6,181 nucleotides of DNA from Thermococcus sp. (GCF_027066465.1 NZ_JAMONU010000180.1:1-6181), one strand, 5' to 3'; counted from the first letter of the stretch, positions 1 through 5,927 are shown. Made by a program: numbers and translations. Notes: a model not told the origin generated them from the letters alone.

Positions 1-371
1 TCGATTGCCTTCCCGGTTCCGGAGCCAAGGTGCACTCCCAAGCCGACGTTGAAGAGCCTGCCGACGAAGAGACCAAACAGAACGGCCATGGCAGACGTTG
101 CAAGGTAGTAGACGATGATTTTCGCCCCAACCCGTCCAAGTCTCGCCGGGCTTATACTGGCGGCGCCAACGACGAGGGAAGCCAGTATAATCGGCATCAC
201 GAGCATCTTCAGGAGCCTGACGAAGAGGTCTCCAAACGGTTTGATGTACGTCTCTACGAAGCCCGTCCAGCCAAAGTGCCCGGCCACGAGGCCAAAGACC
301 GCACCCAAAACCAGACCGTAGAGTATTTTCCAGAGGACCGGATACTCAAGGTACCTCCGCACTATTCCCAT
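1..371 (-). CDS. gltP: Dicarboxylate/amino acid:cation symporter, GltTk/GltPh type (N-terminal 123 residues, cut by window edge)
   Basis: This is the amino-terminal part of a sodium-coupled aspartate/glutamate transporter of the DAACS (SLC1/EAAT) family, an inner-membrane homotrimer with an elevator mechanism. Reading minus from ATG 371-369, the protein begins MGIVRRYLEYPVLWKILYGL. Hydrophobic segments lie at about residues 12-31 and 46-71, and a third at about 83-107. The stretch FGDLFVRLLKMLVMPIILAS at 46-65 and the following VVGAASISPARLGR are hallmark TM2/TM3 sequence and closely resemble what I recall of Thermococcus kodakarensis GltTk. The substrate-binding hairpins and the NMDG sodium site lie beyond position 1 and cannot be checked. 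The start is supported by GGAGGG at 383-378, six bases before the ATG, and no upstream in-frame ATG is seen. The frame is open to the edge (codon 124 incomplete, GA-). In the characterised archaeal homologues aspartate is the substrate, and that specificity is only inferred here. Confidence 0.95.
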   Translation of the reverse strand, partial: MGIVRRYLEYPVLWKILYGLVLGAVFGLVAGHFGWTGFVETYIKPFGDLFVRLLKMLVMPIILASLVVGAASISPARLGRVGAKIIVYYLATSAMAVLFGLFVGRLFNVGLGVHLGSGTGKAI

Positions 372-377
372 CCCTAA

Positions 378-440
378 CCCTCCGATGAAATTTTGCCTTC
401 GGTTATGACGAATCAACCAAAAATAGAAGCGAATATTGAA
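378..440 (-). promoter_or_regulatory. Probable promoter and ribosome-binding site of the symporter gene
   Basis: The 124-base gap between the symporter start and the ligase stop is A/T-rich and must hold this gene's promoter. Read on the minus strand there are two TATA-like candidates: CTATTTTT at 426-419, and CAATATTC at 438-431 preceded by a purine-rich BRE-like AAAGAAG. Neither matches the TTTAWATA consensus well, so I cannot choose between them. The Shine-Dalgarno GGAGGG at 383-378 is clear. Confidence 0.4.
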
Positions 441-470
441 CTTCTTTAGGTTTTCTCAAAATTATTTGCC

Positions 471-495
471 AAAATGACGAAAAAGTTAAGGAAAA
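471..495 (-). terminator. T-run terminator after the biotin ligase gene
   Basis: Immediately after the TGA stop (498-496) the minus strand reads a T-rich stretch with T4 at 495-492, T5 at 484-480 and T4 at 474-471. Archaeal RNA polymerase terminates at such T-runs without needing a hairpin, and none is visible here. The symporter gene starts about 100 bases further on the same strand, so some read-through into it is possible. Confidence 0.5.
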
Positions 496-1209
496 TCACG
501 AGAAACGTATCGAAACGTCACCGTAGAGAACCCTCTTCGTCCCCTCGCCCGTCTCCACGACCAGCGCTCCGTCATCGTCTATGTCCAGGGCAGTTCCCTC
601 AAGGAGAACCTCCCCGTCCTCAATAACCCTGACGTGCCTTCCCAGAACGGCGCTTCTCCTGCGCACGGCATCGAGTATCTCCCGGTGCCTCCCGCTCTTA
701 AATAGGCTGTACCAGTAGGAAAGCGCCCTCAGAATTCTCTGGAGAACCTCGTCAAGGTCGACTTCAAAACCAAGCAGGCCCTTCATTGAGACCGCAGAGT
801 CTTCAAGCTCTTCGGGAATCTCGTTGTTCACGTTTAGGCCTATCCCCAGAACGGCAAACCTGTCGAGCCTGCATTCACTCAGGATTCCGGCTATTTTTCT
901 TCCTTCCACGAGGACGTCGTTGGGCCACTTTATCTCGGCGGGGATACCGTACTTTGCGAGGGCATCAACGACGGCGAGCGCCCCAACGAACACGAGTTTT
1001 GGAACGTTCTCGATTGGTGTTTTCGGCTTGAGGATTACGCTCATCCAAAGGCCCCCTTCCGGGGACGCCCAGTACCTTCCCTTTCTGCCCTTCCCCGACG
1101 TCTGTCTCCTGGCCAGCACGATGGTTCCCTCTGGAACGTCCTCGGCTATCTCCTTGGCGTACTCGTTAGTTGACCTAACCTCGGTAAGGCGGACGATGTG
1201 CCACTTCAT
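496..1209 (-). CDS. birA: Biotin--protein ligase (biotin--[acetyl-CoA-carboxylase] ligase), HTH-less type
   Basis: A cytoplasmic enzyme that makes biotinyl-5'-AMP from biotin and ATP and transfers biotin to a lysine of carrier domains. The 237-residue protein starts MKWHIVRLTEVRSTNEYAKE. The RSTN motif (12-15) opens the catalytic domain. SGKGRKGRYWASPEGGLWMS (38-57) is the biotin/ATP loop, equivalent to GRGRRGR in E. coli BirA. IKWPNDVLVEGRKIAGIL (93-110) holds the lysine of the KWPNDV motif, and GIGLNVN is at 122-128. The C-terminal SH3-like domain spans about 188-237 and ends in YGDVSIRF. There is no N-terminal helix-turn-helix, so unlike E. coli BirA it should not repress biotin genes itself. 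Length matches the Pyrococcus homologue (about 235). The frame stays open upstream to 1266, but the ATG at 1209 is chosen because family similarity starts there, GGTG lies seven bases before it, and a TATA box sits inside the longer reading. A likely substrate, the biotinyl domain encoded at 3840-4046, lies two genes away. Confidence 0.95.
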   Translation of the reverse strand: MKWHIVRLTEVRSTNEYAKEIAEDVPEGTIVLARRQTSGKGRKGRYWASPEGGLWMSVILKPKTPIENVPKLVFVGALAVVDALAKYGIPAEIKWPNDVLVEGRKIAGILSECRLDRFAVLGIGLNVNNEIPEELEDSAVSMKGLLGFEVDLDEVLQRILRALSYWYSLFKSGRHREILDAVRRRSAVLGRHVRVIEDGEVLLEGTALDIDDDGALVVETGEGTKRVLYGDVSIRFS

Positions 1210-1216
1210 ATTTGAA

Positions 1217-1250
1217 CACCACTTCACCGTTTGTCGAAAGGGATTTAAAC
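1217..1250 (-). promoter_or_regulatory. Promoter (TATA box) and ribosome site of the biotin ligase gene
   Basis: On the minus strand GTTTAAATCC (1250-1241) contains a good archaeal TATA core, TTTAAAT at 1249-1243. A start site about 25 bases downstream would fall near 1221, leaving a leader of roughly 12 bases with GGTG (1220-1217) seven bases from the ATG. Because this TATA box lies inside the longest open frame, it argues against a start at 1266. It is back to back with the aldolase promoter, the two TATA boxes being about 43 bases apart. Confidence 0.65.
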
Positions 1251-1284
1251 AGTTGCGGAAAACCATCGTATGTAGTAAAACCCG

Positions 1285-1300
1285 GGGAAAACCTTAAATC
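1285..1300 (+). promoter_or_regulatory. Aldolase promoter: BRE plus TATA box
   Basis: The plus strand reads GGGAAAAC (1285-1292), a purine-rich BRE-like element, directly before CTTAAATC (1293-1300), a TATA-like element. The predicted transcription start is about 1320-1322, giving a leader of about 12 bases. An alternative TATA-like stretch (GTATATAT, about 1308-1315) lies too close to the start codon to be favoured. Confidence 0.65.
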
Positions 1301-1312
1301 CTCCTATGTATA

Positions 1313-1329
1313 TATCACTCTCGGTGATT
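1313..1329 (+). promoter_or_regulatory. Thermococcales glycolytic motif (TGM), probable Tgr/TrmBL1 operator
   Basis: TATCAC at 1313-1318, five bases, then GTGATT at 1324-1329 match the Thermococcales glycolytic motif TATCAC-N5-GTGATA at 11 of 12 fixed positions. In Pyrococcus and Thermococcus this motif is bound by the sugar-responsive TrmB-like regulator Tgr/TrmBL1. It lies downstream of the TATA box and over the predicted start site, the arrangement associated with repression that is lifted by maltodextrin-type sugars. The right arm also forms the GGTGAT (1323-1328) ribosome site of the gene. Confidence 0.85.
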
Positions 1330-1332
1330 AGT

Positions 1333-2178
1333 ATGGATGCCTACCAGAGCGTTGGTGTTAGGAGGAGGCTTAGGAGATTCTTCAGAAGGGACGGGAGGGC
1401 GCTAATCTTCGCGATGGACCACGGTTTTGAGCACGGCCCAACTGACTTCGAACCCGTCTGGGAGCACGTAAACCCCAGGGTAATCATAAGGAAAGTCGTA
1501 AGGGCCGGAATAGACGGCGTTATGATGCTTCCCGGCATTGCAAGGATAGCCGGCGACGAGGTCAAGCCCAACGTTGGCCTGATGGTCAAGCTCACGAGCA
1601 AAACCAACCTCCGCCCGAAGGAGGAACAGCTCCTCCAGAGCCAGCTAGCTTATGTTGAAGATGCGATAAAGCTCGGCGCCGACGCCATAGCGGCAACCGT
1701 CTACTGGGGTTCGCCGCAAGAGGACGTCATGATGCGCCAGTTCGCGGAGATAGCAAGCTACGCCCACGACCTCGGCTTCCCGGTTGTGCAGTTCGCCTAC
1801 CCGCGGGGTCCGTACATCACCGAAAAATACGGCAGAAAGGAGGACTACCGCGTCGTGATGTACGGGGCGAGGGCGGCCGCCGAGAGCGGTGCGGACATGA
1901 TAAAGACGTACTGGACGGGCTCGAAAGAAACCTTTGCCAAAGTCGTTGAGGCAGCGGCCGGCGTTCCCGTCCTGCTGAGCGGAGGGGCCAAAAAGGATGA
2001 CCCCGTTGATTTCCTCAAGGTCGTCTGGGAGGTAATAGAGGCCGGTGGCGCTGGAGCCGTAGTTGGCAGAAACATCTTCCAGCGCGAGAATCCGGAGCCG
2101 TTCATAAAAGCCCTTCTAAGGGTTGTTCACAGAAACGAAGACCCGGAGGAAGCGGCGAAGGCCGAGGGCCTCCTCTGA
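1333..2178 (+). CDS. fba: Fructose-1,6-bisphosphate aldolase, archaeal class I (DhnA type)
   Basis: Cytoplasmic enzyme that reversibly cleaves fructose 1,6-bisphosphate to dihydroxyacetone phosphate and glyceraldehyde 3-phosphate, serving the modified Embden-Meyerhof pathway and gluconeogenesis. The 281-residue TIM barrel shows AMDHGFEHGP (27-36), ATVYWGSPQED (121-131), VQFAYPRGP (152-160) with the catalytic tyrosine Y156, and ADMIKTYWTG (187-196) with Schiff-base lysine K191. LLSGGAK (214-220) and GAVVGRNIFQRENP (241-254) form the phosphate-binding loops. Y156 and K191 correspond to Tyr146 and Lys177 of the Thermoproteus tenax enzyme, with four extra residues between them. The length is typical. 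ATG 1333 is chosen over an upstream ATG at 1306 because the latter lies inside the promoter/operator, and family members begin at this point; GGTGAT lies just upstream. A single-gene transcription unit is likely, divergent from birA, with a glycolytic operator and a T-run terminator. The bifunctional archaeal FBP aldolase/phosphatase is a different family. Confidence 0.96.
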   Translation: MDAYQSVGVRRRLRRFFRRDGRALIFAMDHGFEHGPTDFEPVWEHVNPRVIIRKVVRAGIDGVMMLPGIARIAGDEVKPNVGLMVKLTSKTNLRPKEEQLLQSQLAYVEDAIKLGADAIAATVYWGSPQEDVMMRQFAEIASYAHDLGFPVVQFAYPRGPYITEKYGRKEDYRVVMYGARAAAESGADMIKTYWTGSKETFAKVVEAAAGVPVLLSGGAKKDDPVDFLKVVWEVIEAGGAGAVVGRNIFQRENPEPFIKALLRVVHRNEDPEEAAKAEGLL

Positions 2179-2196
2179 TTTTCGTCATCTGTCTAA

Positions 2197-2208
2197 TTCT
2201 TTTTCTTT
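2197..2208 (+). terminator. T-run terminator after the aldolase gene
   Basis: A pyrimidine-rich stretch with T5 at 2200-2204 and T3 at 2206-2208 begins about 20 bases after the aldolase stop. This fits archaeal intrinsic termination. The next gene has its own TATA box right after it. Confidence 0.55.
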
Positions 2209-2221
2209 CCCCGTCGTAATG

Positions 2222-2260
2222 CTTTTAAGTGTTCATTTCTCTTTTGAGAGAAAGGGGTGA
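2222..2260 (+). promoter_or_regulatory. Promoter and ribosome site of the biotin carboxyltransferase gene
   Basis: CTTTTAAG (2222-2229) is a reasonable TATA box. A start site about 25 bases downstream would be near 2251, just before the Shine-Dalgarno GGGGTGA (2254-2260), which is four bases from ATG 2265. A GTG at 2229 is in frame but overlaps the TATA box, so it is not used as the start. Confidence 0.6.
2236..2253. repeat. Perfect 7-bp inverted repeat at the predicted start site
   Basis: TTTCTCT (2236-2242), the four-base spacer TTTG, then AGAGAAA (2247-2253) form a perfect inverted repeat. It lies between the TATA box and the ribosome site. With a start near 2251 the left arm would not be transcribed, so a DNA-level operator is more likely than an RNA hairpin. 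I do not recognise the regulator. Confidence 0.6.
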
Positions 2261-2264
2261 AAAC

Positions 2265-4049
2265 ATGACGAGGGTTGAAATTATAGACACAACGTTTAGG
2301 GACGCTCACCAGTCGCTCATAGCGACGAGGATGACAACCGAGGATATGCTGGCAATCGCCGAAACCATGGATAAAATCGGCTTCTACTCGATGGAGGTAT
2401 GGGGCGGGGCAACCTTCGACGTCTGCATACGCTACCTCCGGGAGGACCCCTGGGAGAGGCTCCACCTCCTCAGGGAGCACATAAGGAAGACGAAGCTCCA
2501 GATGCTTCTTCGCGGTCAGAACGTCGTCGGCTACAGGCATTATCCGGACGACGTCGTCGAGAAGTTCGTTGAGCTTGCCCATAAAAACGGAATAGACATC
2601 TTCCGAGTCTTCGATGCCCTCAACGACGTCAGGAACATGGAAGTGGCCATAAAAAAGGCCAAGGAAGTTGGAGCCGAGGTTCAGGGGGCGATAGCCTACA
2701 CAACCGGCAAAATCTTCACGCTGGAGTACTACATGAAGAAAGTCGAGGAGCTCCTGAAGCTCGACGTCGATGTCATAACGATTAAGGACATGGCGGGTCT
2801 CTTGACCCCCTGGAAGGCCTACGAGCTTGTAAGCGAGATAAAGGAAACCTACGGTGTTCCAGTCAACGTTCACACTCACTCGACGACGGGAATGGCCGTC
2901 GCGACGTATCTCAAGGCCGTGGAAGCCGGAGCGGACTACATAGACACCGCCATAAGCCCGCTCGCCTTTGGAACGGCCCAGCCCGGAATACAGACGATAT
3001 GGCACGCCCTCCCGGAAGCAGTCGGAAGCCACCTCGACAGGGAGCTGATTCACAAGGTCTCCCGCTACCTTAAGAAGTTGCTCGAGGAGAAGTACTGGGG
3101 ACTGCTCCACAAGGAGACGCTAATGGTGAACCCCTACGTCCTCAAGTACCAGGTTCCCGGCGGAATGTTCTCCAACCTGATAGCTCAGCTCAAGGAAATG
3201 AAGGCCCTCGATAAGCTTGACGAAGTCCTTGAGGAGATTCCAAGGGTTAGAGCAGACCTGGGCTGGCCGCCGCTCGTGACGCCGACGAGCCAGATAGTTG
3301 GAACGCAGGCGGTTCTCAACGTCCTCTTTGGGAGATACAAGCAGATAACACAGGGGGTTAAGGACTACATCAGGGGGCTTTACGGAAGGCCTCCAGCGGA
3401 GATAAACCCCGAGCTTAAAAGGCTCGTCCTCGGCGACGAGGAGCCTATAACGGAGAGGCCGGGAAGCCTTCTCAAGCCCGGGCTTGAGGAGTGCCGAAAG
3501 AAGCTTGAGGAACTCGGCTACCTCCACAAGGAGGAGGACGTTCTCACGTATTGCCTCTTCCCGGAGGTCGCCCTCGAGTTCTTCAAAGCTAGAGAGGAAG
3601 GCAGGGTAAAAATCGAGCCTCCCAAGAGCGCTTCAAAGGTTAAGATATACGTGAACGGCGTTGAGTTCGAGGTCGGCATCGAGGGTGTTGATTTGAGTGC
3701 GCTGAGATACCTACGGGGAGTTCAGATGCCTTCGGTTCAAACCGGCATTTCCCCGGGTGCTTCCGCTCCATCTCCAGTTCCATCCCCCGTTCCTTCTTCC
3801 CCGGCTTCTGTTTCACGGCCCCTCCCAGGTGGCTCCGAGAACGTTGTTACGGCTCCAATGCCCGGTAAAATCCTCAGGGTCCTTGTGAGCGAAGGACAGA
3901 GGGTAAAAATCGGGCAGGGTTTGGTCGTGCTTGAGGCCATGAAGATGGAGAACGAAATTCCAGCTCCGAGGGATGGCGTAGTGAAGAAAATCTACGTCAA
4001 AGAAGGCGACACCGTCGACACAGGACAGCCTCTGGTGGAGCTTGAGTAA
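2265..4049 (+). CDS. oadA: Biotin-dependent pyruvate/oxaloacetate carboxyltransferase: oxaloacetate decarboxylase alpha subunit or pyruvate carboxylase subunit B
   Basis: Transfers a carboxyl group between oxaloacetate/pyruvate and protein-bound biotin. The 594-residue protein has three parts. A carboxyltransferase TIM barrel (about 1-275) shows DTTFRDAHQSL (8-18), EVWGGATFDVCIRYL (44-58), the active-site lysine K174 in ITIKDMAGLLTP, and metal ligands H203 and H205 in NVHTHSTTG. A conserved PYC/OADA domain follows (about 290-470, with PGGMFSNL and VTPTSQIVGTQAV). After a Pro/Ser-rich linker (about 486-525) comes a biotinyl domain (about 526-594) with EAMKMEN, biotin on K560. Length matches bacterial OadA (about 590). 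As OadA it would pair with membrane beta and gamma subunits to pump sodium. As PycB it would pair with an ATP-dependent biotin carboxylase to make oxaloacetate. Neither partner is in the window, so the direction is undecided. ATG 2265 is chosen on GGGGTGA four bases upstream and the family N-terminus. The ligase at 496-1209 probably biotinylates it. Confidence 0.93.
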   Translation: MTRVEIIDTTFRDAHQSLIATRMTTEDMLAIAETMDKIGFYSMEVWGGATFDVCIRYLREDPWERLHLLREHIRKTKLQMLLRGQNVVGYRHYPDDVVEKFVELAHKNGIDIFRVFDALNDVRNMEVAIKKAKEVGAEVQGAIAYTTGKIFTLEYYMKKVEELLKLDVDVITIKDMAGLLTPWKAYELVSEIKETYGVPVNVHTHSTTGMAVATYLKAVEAGADYIDTAISPLAFGTAQPGIQTIWHALPEAVGSHLDRELIHKVSRYLKKLLEEKYWGLLHKETLMVNPYVLKYQVPGGMFSNLIAQLKEMKALDKLDEVLEEIPRVRADLGWPPLVTPTSQIVGTQAVLNVLFGRYKQITQGVKDYIRGLYGRPPAEINPELKRLVLGDEEPITERPGSLLKPGLEECRKKLEELGYLHKEEDVLTYCLFPEVALEFFKAREEGRVKIEPPKSASKVKIYVNGVEFEVGIEGVDLSALRYLRGVQMPSVQTGISPGASAPSPVPSPVPSSPASVSRPLPGGSENVVTAPMPGKILRVLVSEGQRVKIGQGLVVLEAMKMENEIPAPRDGVVKKIYVKEGDTVDTGQPLVELE

Positions 4050-4062
4050 TTCCCCAACGCTC

Positions 4063-4095
4063 CCATTTTAATTTTGAATCTTAATTTATATTTTC
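4063..4095 (+). terminator. T-rich terminator region after the carboxyltransferase gene
   Basis: The region beginning 14 bases after the TAA stop is A/T-rich and contains several T4 runs, including T4 at 4066-4069, 4072-4075 and 4091-4094. This suits archaeal termination. TTTATATT at 4085-4092 also looks like a TATA box, so a distal cstA promoter is an alternative reading. Confidence 0.45.
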
Positions 4096-4113
4096 TCCAA
4101 TTTTAAGTTAAAA

Positions 4114-4143
4114 GCCGAAAGTTTTTCAGTTTTCTGCCGAAAG
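4114..4143 (+). repeat. 8-bp direct repeat upstream of the cstA TATA box
   Basis: GCCGAAAG occurs at 4114-4121 and again at 4136-4143, 22 bases apart start to start, about two helical turns. The second copy abuts the TATA box where the BRE should lie, and it is also part of a small TGCC-GAAA-GGCA inverted repeat (4135-4146). The placement suits an activator or TFB-recruiting site, but function is unproven. Confidence 0.45.
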
Positions 4144-4146
4144 GCA

Positions 4147-4194
4147 TTTAAATAATCAAAGTGTACACTAATGTGCAAAAATCTGTCGGAGGTG
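4147..4194 (+). promoter_or_regulatory. cstA promoter (consensus TATA box) and ribosome site
   Basis: TTTAAATA (4147-4154) is a perfect archaeal TATA box. Transcription should begin near 4176, giving a leader of about 24 bases. GGAGGTG (4188-4194) lies five bases before ATG 4200 and is the strongest Shine-Dalgarno of the window's complete genes, which together with the TATA box suggests good expression. Confidence 0.8.
4160..4169. promoter_or_regulatory. 10-bp perfect palindrome between TATA box and start site, possible operator
   Basis: AGTGTACACT is a perfect palindrome lying 5 bases after the TATA box and just before the predicted transcription start. A protein bound here would block promoter use, so a repressor site is plausible. 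It does not match the glycolytic motif seen upstream of the aldolase gene. Confidence 0.4.
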
Positions 4195-4199
4195 CAACC

Positions 4200-5927
4200 A
4201 TGAACTCCGCTGTAATAATCCTGATAGCGGCGGCCATATACGTCGGTTTCTACTTCAGCTACGGTAAAGCCCTCCAGAACAAAGTCGTTCGAGCGGACCC
4301 CAACAGGCCGACCCCGGCCCACAGACTCTACGATGGAGTTGACTACGTTCCAGCGAACCCAGTGGTGCTCTACGGCCACCACTTCGCGAGCATCGCGGGA
4401 GCTGGACCAATAGTCGGTCCGGCGGTTGCAATGGCCTGGGGCTGGCTGCCGGGACTCCTGTGGGTGTGGTTCGGAAACGTCTTCATCGGTGCCGTCCATG
4501 ACTATCTGGCATTGATGTCATCTGTGCGCTACGACGGTAAGTCAATCCAGTGGATTGCAGGAAAGCTTATGAGCAAAAGAACTAGCATGGCATTCGAGCT
4601 TTATGTCTGGTTCTCACTGGTACTGGTCGTTGCGGCATTCGGTGCTGTTATAAGCGGAATATTCTACAAGACACCAGGTGCGGCAACGGCCTCATGGCTC
4701 TTCATGGGCGTTGCGGTAATCCTCGGACTGCTCCTCTACAAGTGGCAGGTTGACTTCAAGCTTGGAACCATAATAGGCATTATCCTGCTTATCCTAGCGA
4801 TATACATCGGCTTCAAGTATCCGATACATGCCAGCACCCACGTTTGGCTGATTGCCCTCGGAATCTACGTCATCATAGCATCGTCACTGCCGGTCTGGAT
4901 TCTGCTCCAGCCCAGGGACTACCTGAACGCATACATACTCTGGTTCGGACTGATTCTCGGCGGACTGGCGTTCATAGTTGTGGGTATTAAGGGACTGGGA
5001 ACCTTCACGGCACCCGCCTTCACCACCTGGAGCGCCAACGTCGTCGGTGGAAAGCCCTCACCGTTCTGGCCAACGATTCCTCTGGTCATCGCCTGTGGAG
5101 CGCTGAGCGGCTTCCACTCCATCGTAGGTTCGGGAACAACGAGCAAACAGCTTGACAACGAGCTTCACGGCCTCATGGTCGGCTACGCCGGAATGTTCAC
5201 CGAGGGCTTCCTCTCAACGCTGGTTATAGCCTCGATAGCGGTCTACGGAATGCAGGTCTTCCAGACCCTCAAGATACCCGTCAACTACGACAACTGGGGA
5301 AGCCAGTACGCCATACAGGTCGTCCACCACAAGCTCAAGGTTGGAATATTTGCAAAGAGCTATGCCCTTGGAGTCCACAACGCGTTCGGGTTCCCGACCG
5401 AGGCGGCCGCCCTCTTCGCGAGCCTCTGGGTGGCGGCGTTTGCGCTGACGACCCTCGATACGGCGACGAGGCTTGGAAGGTTCGCCTGGCAGGAAATCAT
5501 GGAGATGGCTAAAGCACCTGAAGTCCTGAAGAACAAGTGGCTTGCCTCCATAATACTCGTTGTCTTTGGAATGGCCCTCGCATGGGGCGGAAGCTGGCTT
5601 GTAATCTGGCCGGCCTTCAGCGGCATGAACCAGATGCTCGCCAGCATAGCCTTAATGACCGCATCGCTCTGGGTTGCGAAGGTTCAGAACCCGCACGGCA
5701 ACTGGAAGTGGGCTGTCATAATCCCGGCCCTATTCCTCTGGATAACCGTTACATTGGCCCTCCTATGGTTCTTAGTGGTCGTGATACCAGGAATCAGCAG
5801 CCTCCTAACGAAGTACTCAGTGGGTCTGATAACCATCATAGGACTGCTCCTGAACATAATGCTGGTTATAGACTGGTACCACGCTTGGAAGAAGCCATCA
5901 GAAGAGTACGCCGCAATGGCCAGCTGA
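4200..5927 (+). CDS. cstA: Carbon starvation protein A (CstA family) membrane transporter
   Basis: A polytopic inner-membrane transporter of the CstA/BtsT family; bacterial members carry peptides (CstA) or pyruvate with protons (BtsT). The 575-residue protein is hydrophobic throughout, with roughly 14-16 membrane segments, starting NSAVIILIAAAIYVGFYFSY. Family motifs are visible in order: GHHFASIAGAGPIVGP (59-73), HDYLALMSSVRYDGKS (100-115), LPVWILLQPRDYLNAY (230-245), CGALSGFHSIVGSGTTSKQL (299-318), TTLDTATRLGRF (417-428) and WPAFSGMNQMLASIAL (470-485). It is shorter than E. coli CstA (about 700) but has both the CstA N and C regions, so this looks like the compact form rather than a truncation. 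An in-frame GTG at 4161 lies inside the promoter, whereas ATG 4200 has GGAGGTG five bases ahead. It has its own promoter with a palindrome and a direct repeat. Substrate is not readable from sequence; the adjacent pyruvate/oxaloacetate enzyme makes pyruvate attractive, and peptides remain equally possible. Confidence 0.94.
   Translation: MNSAVIILIAAAIYVGFYFSYGKALQNKVVRADPNRPTPAHRLYDGVDYVPANPVVLYGHHFASIAGAGPIVGPAVAMAWGWLPGLLWVWFGNVFIGAVHDYLALMSSVRYDGKSIQWIAGKLMSKRTSMAFELYVWFSLVLVVAAFGAVISGIFYKTPGAATASWLFMGVAVILGLLLYKWQVDFKLGTIIGIILLILAIYIGFKYPIHASTHVWLIALGIYVIIASSLPVWILLQPRDYLNAYILWFGLILGGLAFIVVGIKGLGTFTAPAFTTWSANVVGGKPSPFWPTIPLVIACGALSGFHSIVGSGTTSKQLDNELHGLMVGYAGMFTEGFLSTLVIASIAVYGMQVFQTLKIPVNYDNWGSQYAIQVVHHKLKVGIFAKSYALGVHNAFGFPTEAAALFASLWVAAFALTTLDTATRLGRFAWQEIMEMAKAPEVLKNKWLASIILVVFGMALAWGGSWLVIWPAFSGMNQMLASIALMTASLWVAKVQNPHGNWKWAVIIPALFLWITVTLALLWFLVVVIPGISSLLTKYSVGLITIIGLLLNIMLVIDWYHAWKKPSEEYAAMAS

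Noticed and set aside
30..377. Plus-strand open frame of 115 codons at the window start
   Set aside because: It is a shadow of the symporter gene, whose minus-strand translation matches GltTk/GltPh without gaps.
1210..1266. N-terminal extension of the biotin ligase by 19 residues
   Set aside because: It would place the TATA box (1249-1243) inside the coding region, and the extension does not resemble known ligases.
824..1297. Plus-strand open frame of 157 codons opposite the ligase gene
   Set aside because: It is the complement of conserved BirA motifs, has no family resemblance, and runs into the aldolase promoter.
2193..3110. A 305-codon open frame on the minus strand
   Set aside because: It lies wholly antisense to the conserved catalytic barrel of the carboxyltransferase gene and its leader, has no recognisable domain, and is explained by the codon bias of the plus-strand gene.
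4101..4113. TTTTAA-G-TTAAAA inverted repeat upstream of cstA
   Set aside because: It is only A/T bases in an A/T-rich intergenic stretch, so it is expected by chance.
4086..4499. Minus-strand open frame of 137 codons over the cstA promoter and start
   Set aside because: It is antisense to cstA and to its TATA box and ribosome site, with a low-complexity, non-domain-like product.
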